A stretch of DNA of 9,890 bases from positions 1 through 9,890 of the forward strand of contig SKRY01000012.1 in assembly GCA_007118235.1 (NCBI GenBank), written 5' to 3'. Source of the DNA: Candidatus Hydrogenedentota bacterium (GTDB taxonomy: Bacteria > Hydrogenedentota > Hydrogenedentia > Hydrogenedentales > SLHB01). The translations under genes and the position numbers were made by a program. The notes beneath the pieces are model-generated. The model saw only the letters and a program-made list of their open reading frames with translations. It was not told the DNA's origin and did no database searches. Every line of letters begins with the position of its first letter. Within the stretch, counting starts at the first letter, position 1. This document shows positions 6,756 through 9,890 of the stretch, piece after piece.

Positions 6756-7706
6756 ATGAGTTCGCGCGGCACGACACACACATGGATTACCGTCCTCGCC
6801 GCCATGGCGCTGCTCTTGGCGCTAGGCGCCGGAATGGGATGCGGCGGCGTGGCCGGTTACCCGGATGACGGCGTCATCCGGGTAACCGCCACCACGGGCA
6901 TGGTGGCGGACGCGGCTCGCAACGTGGCTGGCGACCGGGCCTCGGTGACGGGGCTCATGGGGCCCGGCGTGGATCCCCACATGTACCGGGCTTCGCAGCG
7001 CGATTTGCAGCGGCTGCGGGAAGCGGACCTTCTCTTGTACAACGGCCTGTACCTGGAAGGGCGCATGGCGCAAGTGCTCGAGCGCATGAGCCAACAGCGC
7101 CCCGCCGTGGCGGTCGCCGAGGCGGTTCCGGTGGAGAAGCGCATCGAAGCCGGGGATTACGGCGGGTTGTACGATCCGCACGTGTGGTTCGACGTCTCTC
7201 TATGGAAATACGTGGTGCAGGCCGTGCGGGACGCCCTCATCGAGGTGGATCCCGAGGGCAGGGATACCTACGAGGCGAACGCGGAAGCGTACTTGGCCGA
7301 ACTGGAGGCGCTGCACGTGGAGGTCAAGGAAAGGATCGCCTCCATCCCGGAAGAGAACCGGGTCTTGGTCACGGCCCACGACGCGTTCGGATACTTCGGT
7401 AAGGTCTACGGCATTGAGGTCATGGCGCTTCAAGGCATCAGCACGGCGGCGGAGTTTGGCCTGCGGGACATCACGAATCTGGCGCGCACGATCGCCGAGC
7501 GGGAAATCCCGGCGGTGTTCATCGAAACGACGATCAATCCCCAAGGCGTCAACGCCCTTATCGAAGGAATACGCGAGCGCGGGCATGATGTGCAAGAAGG
7601 CGGGGAACTGTATTCCGACGCGCTCGGCGCCGATGGAACGCCGGAAGGGACGTACGTGGGCATGGTCCGCTATAATGTGGACACGATCGTGGAAGCGTTG
7701 AAATAG
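6756..7706 (+). CDS. Zinc/manganese-binding substrate lipoprotein, TroA/ZnuA family
   Basis: This 316-residue protein is the extracytoplasmic metal-binding component of a cluster A-I (TroA/ZnuA/PsaA) ABC importer. A hydrophobic signal (about residues 10-28) ends GAGMGC, a non-canonical lipobox with Cys29 as the likely lipid anchor. The mature protein opens VIRVTATTGMVADA. The four expected metal ligands are visible: His75 in GVDPHMYRAS, His142 in DPHVWFD, His208 in VTAHDAFGYFG and Asp288 in GELYSDALG. His at the third site resembles TroA rather than the Glu of PsaA. The His-rich loop of typical ZnuA is absent. The stretch at about 204-310, ending GTYVGMVRYNVDTIVEAL, is very TroA-like. TAGGGTG lies eight bases before ATG 6756. 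No ABC ATPase or permease gene follows, so its partners must lie elsewhere. The start of the mature protein contains a perfect DNA palindrome. Whether it binds Zn or Mn cannot be read from sequence alone. Confidence 0.93.
   Translation: MSSRGTTHTWITVLAAMALLLALGAGMGCGGVAGYPDDGVIRVTATTGMVADAARNVAGDRASVTGLMGPGVDPHMYRASQRDLQRLREADLLLYNGLYLEGRMAQVLERMSQQRPAVAVAEAVPVEKRIEAGDYGGLYDPHVWFDVSLWKYVVQAVRDALIEVDPEGRDTYEANAEAYLAELEALHVEVKERIASIPEENRVLVTAHDAFGYFGKVYGIEVMALQGISTAAEFGLRDITNLARTIAEREIPAVFIETTINPQGVNALIEGIRERGHDVQEGGELYSDALGADGTPEGTYVGMVRYNVDTIVEALK
6854..6888. repeat. Perfect 35-base palindrome inside the metal-binding lipoprotein gene
   Basis: Seventeen-base arms (6854-6870 and 6872-6888) are exact reverse complements around one central base at 6871; the left arm starts CGGTTACCCGGATGACG. 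It encodes residues 33-44, between the lipid-anchored Cys29 and the conserved VTATTGM strand. The right half codes for family-conserved residues (VIRVT) and the left half for linker residues (GYPDD). Such an exact dyad is well beyond what GC bias explains. It could be a protein-binding site, an mRNA hairpin, or a scar of an inverted duplication. Confidence 0.85.
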
Positions 7707-7729
7707 CGGACCGCTTTTCCTCCGGAGGG
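7705..7729 (+). terminator. Weak terminator-like hairpins after the metal-binding protein gene
   Basis: AGCGG-a-CCGCT (7705-7715) overlaps the TAG stop and runs into four Ts. The palindrome CCTCCGGAGG (7719-7728) follows. The stem is short and the T-run is short, so termination is uncertain. The mark of interest is only that the two genes may not be strictly co-transcribed. Confidence 0.25.
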
Positions 7730-7773
7730 CCGGTGAGCCGCTCTCGCTGGGGAGGGCATTCCCGTTATTCGCC

Positions 7774-7821
7774 GTAGCGCCGCCAGGTGGCCGGTGATTG
7801 TCGGCAAGATGCCGGCGCTAC
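7774..7821. repeat. Inverted pair of a dispersed-repeat-like motif in the spacer
   Basis: GTAGCGCCG (7774-7782) is matched by its exact reverse complement CGGCGCTAC (7813-7821). Read on the minus strand, the right half is GTAGCGCCGGCATCTTGCCG (7821-7802). I recall this phrase as a multi-copy intergenic motif in some environmental genomes, but I cannot confirm copies here. The left half is a degraded second copy in the opposite orientation. The pair could fold as a hairpin with a 30-base loop. It lies upstream of the transporter start and should not be translated. Confidence 0.5.
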
Positions 7822-7912
7822 GAGTTTGATAGGGGATGTCACCACCGCCGCGCCGCCAAACCGCTTCCCTCATCCCCCGGCATTTTCCCAGCGCGAAAGG
7901 AAACAGCTCAGC

Positions 7913-9169
7913 GTGACTTCCGGTCTTCACGCCCGCCTGGCGGCGATGATGTTCCTGCAGTACTTCGCCGCCGGCGCCACCTTGCCCATTCTCAGCCATT
8001 ACCTCAAGAACTACCTCGGCTTTGCCCCGTTCCAAGTGGGCGTGGTCTTGGCGATGCCCGCCGTGGCGGCCATTCTCGCGCCGCTGTGGGTCAACGTGGT
8101 GGCCGATCGCTATCTGCGGGCCGAGAAGGTCATCGCGCTGTGCCAGGCCCTCGCCGCGGTGCTCATGTTCGCGCTCTCGTTTCAAGACAGCTTCCCGGCC
8201 GTCGTCGCGCTCTACCTCCTGTACAGCTTGGTGTTCATGCCGTGCATGGGGCTGACCAACACCGTCACCTTCCACCATGCCACGGACGCGGGGCGCAACT
8301 TCGCCACCGTGCGCACCTACGGCACGGTGGGCTGGTTCGCGGTCGCTTGGCTCTTCGGCTATTTCTGGCTGCAACGCAACGGCGGCCTCGCCGAGAGCCG
8401 ATTGCCCGACGCCTTGCTCCTGTGCGCGGCCACGTCCGCCGTGTTCGCCGTCTACGCGCTCACCCTCCCCCGCAGCGAGGCGGCTGGGGAAAAGACGGTG
8501 ACAAAGCCCTGGGAAAGCCTCGCCGTGTTCGCCCGGCCCGGCCTGATGCTCTTGTGCCTCGCCACCTTCGTCAACAGCGTGCTCAACCAGTTCTACTCCT
8601 ACGGCGCCGGTCCCTATCTCAGCGCGGCGGGGTTCACCGACCAATGGATCATGCCTTCCCTGAGTCTCGGCCAGTTCACCGAGATCTTCGTCATGGCGCT
8701 CATGGCGGTCTGGGTCGGCCGCTTTTCCATAAAGGCCTTGCTCATCGCGGGGGTCGCGTTCCAGTTGGCGCGCTTCGGCATCTTCGCCTTCACCGAGTCG
8801 CAGGCGCTGGCCATGGCGGGGGTATCGCTCCACGGCTTCACCTACGCCCTGTACTTTGTCACCGCCTACATCTACCTCAACAACCATTGCCACCCCTGGG
8901 AGCGCGCGGGCGCGCAACAGGTCTTCAACATCATCATCGGCGGCATCGGCCTGTTGGCGGGCAGCCTTACCGCCGGCGGCGTGGGCGAATGGGCCGCCGG
9001 TCCCGATGGCGCCATCGATTACCGCCTGTTCTGGACCGTGCCCATGGTCATCGCCGCCGGCCTCATCCTTCTCCTAGCCGTCTTCTTCCGCGAACCCGTG
9101 CGAAACAATGGACAGGATGGACAGGATGGACAAGATTTGAACCACAGAGACACAGAGAGCGCCGAGTAA
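7913..9169 (+). CDS. Major-facilitator transporter, nucleoside:proton symporter-like
   Basis: This inner-membrane permease of 418 residues has about twelve hydrophobic segments. It resembles the NHS (NupG/XapB) branch or the related MFS_1-like family: LAAMMFLQYFAAGATLPILS at the N-terminus, VADRYLRAEK as the loop-2 motif, VRTYGTVGW at about 133-141, GQFTEIF at about 253-259, and LHGFTYALYF at about 306-315. The substrate may be a nucleoside, but this is inferred from family likeness only. I chose GTG 7913, with AAAGGA about eleven bases upstream, because the protein then begins at the family's first helix. An in-frame ATG at 7787 would add 42 residues encoded by repeat-like sequence (RQDAGATS, FPHPPAFSQRER). 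Internal ATGs at 7946 and 7949 are less likely. Residues 399-418 (tail GQDGQDGQDLNHRDTESAE) are encoded by the left arm of an inverted repeat and are unlikely to be functional. Confidence 0.85.
   Translation: MTSGLHARLAAMMFLQYFAAGATLPILSHYLKNYLGFAPFQVGVVLAMPAVAAILAPLWVNVVADRYLRAEKVIALCQALAAVLMFALSFQDSFPAVVALYLLYSLVFMPCMGLTNTVTFHHATDAGRNFATVRTYGTVGWFAVAWLFGYFWLQRNGGLAESRLPDALLLCAATSAVFAVYALTLPRSEAAGEKTVTKPWESLAVFARPGLMLLCLATFVNSVLNQFYSYGAGPYLSAAGFTDQWIMPSLSLGQFTEIFVMALMAVWVGRFSIKALLIAGVAFQLARFGIFAFTESQALAMAGVSLHGFTYALYFVTAYIYLNNHCHPWERAGAQQVFNIIIGGIGLLAGSLTAGGVGEWAAGPDGAIDYRLFWTVPMVIAAGLILLLAVFFREPVRNNGQDGQDGQDLNHRDTESAE
9107..9162. repeat. Left arm of a 56-base inverted repeat
   Basis: This arm matches the reverse complement of 9339-9394 at 50 of 56 positions by hand alignment. 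It contains three tandem ATGGACAGG-type nine-base units, then TTTGAACCACAGAGACACAG. It begins exactly at codon 399 of the transporter and supplies the gene's C-terminal tail. Sequences like ACCACAGAGACACAGAG occur as dispersed intergenic repeats in several environmental phyla, to my recollection. I see no clear target-site duplication outside the arms. Confidence 0.85.
9108..9134 (+). repeat. Three tandem nine-base units
   Basis: ATGGACAGG occurs twice, followed by ATGGACAAG. In the transporter frame this gives repeated Gln-Asp-Gly. The reverse complement in the right arm is present but more degraded. Confidence 0.85.
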
Positions 9170-9241
9170 GCGCGCGAGAGAAACGAAACTCTTCAACGAC
9201 AATGACGAAGAGATTGTCCTTGCTGGGCTCGGAGTTATTTG

Positions 9242-9270
9242 TTGGTTTGTCAGTCTTATAAGAATATAAT
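9242..9270 (+). promoter_or_regulatory. Candidate promoter inside the AT-rich core, facing the helicase
   Basis: TTGGTT (9242-9247), a 17-base spacer, and a perfect TATAAT (9265-9270) lie about 200 bases before the helicase ATG. The -35 box is poor (TTG only) but the -10 box and spacing are ideal. AT-rich sequence produces such matches by chance, so confidence is limited. Confidence 0.33.
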
Positions 9271-9338
9271 TATTAACACAAAATACTGCCCCTTTAGCGC
9301 CAGATATAACACCTTTCCTATATTCTTCTATTATCTTT

Positions 9339-9394
9339 GCGATCTCTGTGCCTCTGTGGTTCAAATCCTGTCCATCTGGTCCATCCCGTCCATT
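9339..9394. repeat. Right arm of the 56-base inverted repeat
   Basis: This is the reverse complement of 9107-9162 with six mismatches, ending ATCCCGTCCATT. Together the two arms enclose 176 bases. The arms are open in several frames, which explains spurious small ORFs such as one beginning MNHRGTEI on the minus strand. Confidence 0.85.
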
Positions 9395-9412
9395 CCCCCT
9401 CCATCTTCTTGA

Positions 9413-9434
9413 ATACTGAATATCTTTTCAGTAT
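9413..9434. repeat. Short AT-rich hairpin upstream of the helicase gene
   Basis: ATACTGAA (9413-9420) and TTCAGTAT (9427-9434) pair perfectly around a six-base loop. No T-run follows on the plus strand, so it is not a convincing intrinsic terminator. It lies 36 bases before the helicase ATG. Confidence 0.45.
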
Positions 9435-9469
9435 CCTGTCCCCCATCGCAACCAGAGGGGGCGCGTCCC

Positions 9470-9890
9470 ATGAAAATGAGCGAGCTTATCCGCTACGGCA
9501 TCCCGTCCGACATCATCCGGTTGTGGGAGGAAGGGGAAAGCGATCGGCTGTTGCCGTTGCAGGAGGCGGCGGTGAAGGCGCACGGCCTGTTCGACAAGGG
9601 CAACCTGCTGTTTCAGGCCCCGACGAGTTCCGGCAAGACGTTCATCGGCGAGATGGCCGCGCTGCAAACGGCGCTGCGGCGCAAGAAGGTCGTGTACCTC
9701 GTGCCGTTGAAGGCCTTGGCGGGGGAGAAATACCGGCGGTTGCGGGAGAAATACGAGCCCTATGGCGTAAAGGTCATCGTGTCGTCGCGCGATCACCGCG
9801 AGCATGACGGCGCCTTCGAGGCGGGCGATTTCTCCATCGCCGTGGTGGTGTACGAAAAGCTGGCGCAATTGCTCGTGCGGCGGCCGGAAC
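9470..9890 (+). CDS. Superfamily 2 DEAD/DEAH-box helicase, Ski2/Hel308-like, N-terminal part
   Basis: The frame is open from ATG 9470 to the right edge (140 codons plus one base), so only the start of RecA-like domain 1 is present. A Q-motif-like stretch (RLLPLQEAAV, about residues 26-35) precedes Walker A APTSSGKT (about 50-57). Motif Ia is VPLKALAGEKY (about 78-88). SSRDH then DFSIAVVVYEKLAQLL (to about 136) follows the Ski2/Hel308 pattern ahead of the DExH box, which lies beyond the window. AGAGGGGG lies eight bases before the ATG, and a second in-frame Met is at residue 3. The family unwinds DNA or RNA with ATP; Hel308-type members act in replication-fork repair, but partners and C-terminal domains are not visible. 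The substrate and any role in repair or defence are therefore open. Confidence 0.88.
   Translation, partial: MKMSELIRYGIPSDIIRLWEEGESDRLLPLQEAAVKAHGLFDKGNLLFQAPTSSGKTFIGEMAALQTALRRKKVVYLVPLKALAGEKYRRLREKYEPYGVKVIVSSRDHREHDGAFEAGDFSIAVVVYEKLAQLLVRRPE

Larger units (their letters stand above)
9170..9469. other. AT-rich repeat-bounded spacer before the helicase gene
   Basis: From about 9225 to 9335 the composition shifts sharply to AT, unlike all flanking genes. Inside, TATAAGAATATA (9257-9268) is an 11 of 12 inverted match to 9319-9330. The right inverted-repeat arm (9339-9394) follows, then a short hairpin (9413-9434) and the helicase ribosome binding site AGAGGGGG (9454-9461). A minus-strand frame crosses both arms but looks spurious. 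The whole 9107-9394 segment could be a small non-autonomous repeat element. Confidence 0.55.

Noticed and set aside
7670..8917. Minus-strand frame of 415 codons.
   Set aside because: It is antisense to the transporter, very rich in Glu, Gly, His and Arg, with no domain pattern. The plus-strand transporter has clear family motifs.
9074..9364. Minus-strand frame of 96 codons beginning MNHRGTEI.
   Set aside because: It runs from one inverted-repeat arm through the AT-rich core into the other arm and the transporter end. This is a typical repeat-derived false gene.

Overview
The window looks like a piece of a GC-rich chromosome from a Gram-negative (diderm) bacterium. The evidence is a type IV pilus assembly operon that includes an outer-membrane secretin, strong GC preference at third codon positions, and Shine-Dalgarno sequences at most starts. 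The pilus proteins are unusually long. The spacers carry dispersed repeats of a kind I associate with large environmental genomes such as Hydrogenedentota, Planctomycetota or other PVC-like lineages. That placement is a guess from style, not a proven assignment.

Layout. (1) Positions 6142 down to 1, minus strand: a compact operon pilM-pilN-pilO-pilP-pilQ, with genes overlapping or separated by 2-3 bases. It encodes the cytoplasmic actin-like ring protein PilM, the inner-membrane pair PilN and PilO, a PilP-like periplasmic connector, and the secretin PilQ. PilQ runs off the left edge after 1049 codons and has no internal stop. Together these form the alignment complex that joins the inner-membrane pilus motor to the outer-membrane pore. 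No pilin, ATPase or PilC gene is in view. (2) Positions 6143-6755: a divergent spacer of 613 bases with candidate promoters, hairpins and two very small overlapping reading frames ahead of pilM. (3) Positions 6756-7706, plus strand: a TroA/ZnuA-type metal-binding lipoprotein, with no ABC ATPase or permease gene beside it. (4) Positions 7707-7912: a spacer made largely of repeat-like sequence. (5) Positions 7913-9169, plus strand: a major-facilitator transporter resembling nucleoside:proton symporters. (6) Positions 9107-9394: a pair of 56-base inverted repeats around an AT-rich core; the left arm supplies the last 20 codons of the transporter. (7) Position 9470 to the right edge, plus strand: the N-terminal 140 codons of a Ski2/Hel308-like superfamily 2 helicase.

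The pilus operon is one functional unit. The metal-binding protein, the transporter and the helicase show no obvious link to it or to each other. I see no wholly new multi-gene system. The most unusual features are a roughly 390-residue coiled-coil and acidic insertion in PilQ, an acidic insertion in PilM, a perfect 35-base palindrome inside the metal-binding protein gene, and the inverted-repeat element that has overwritten the end of the transporter gene.
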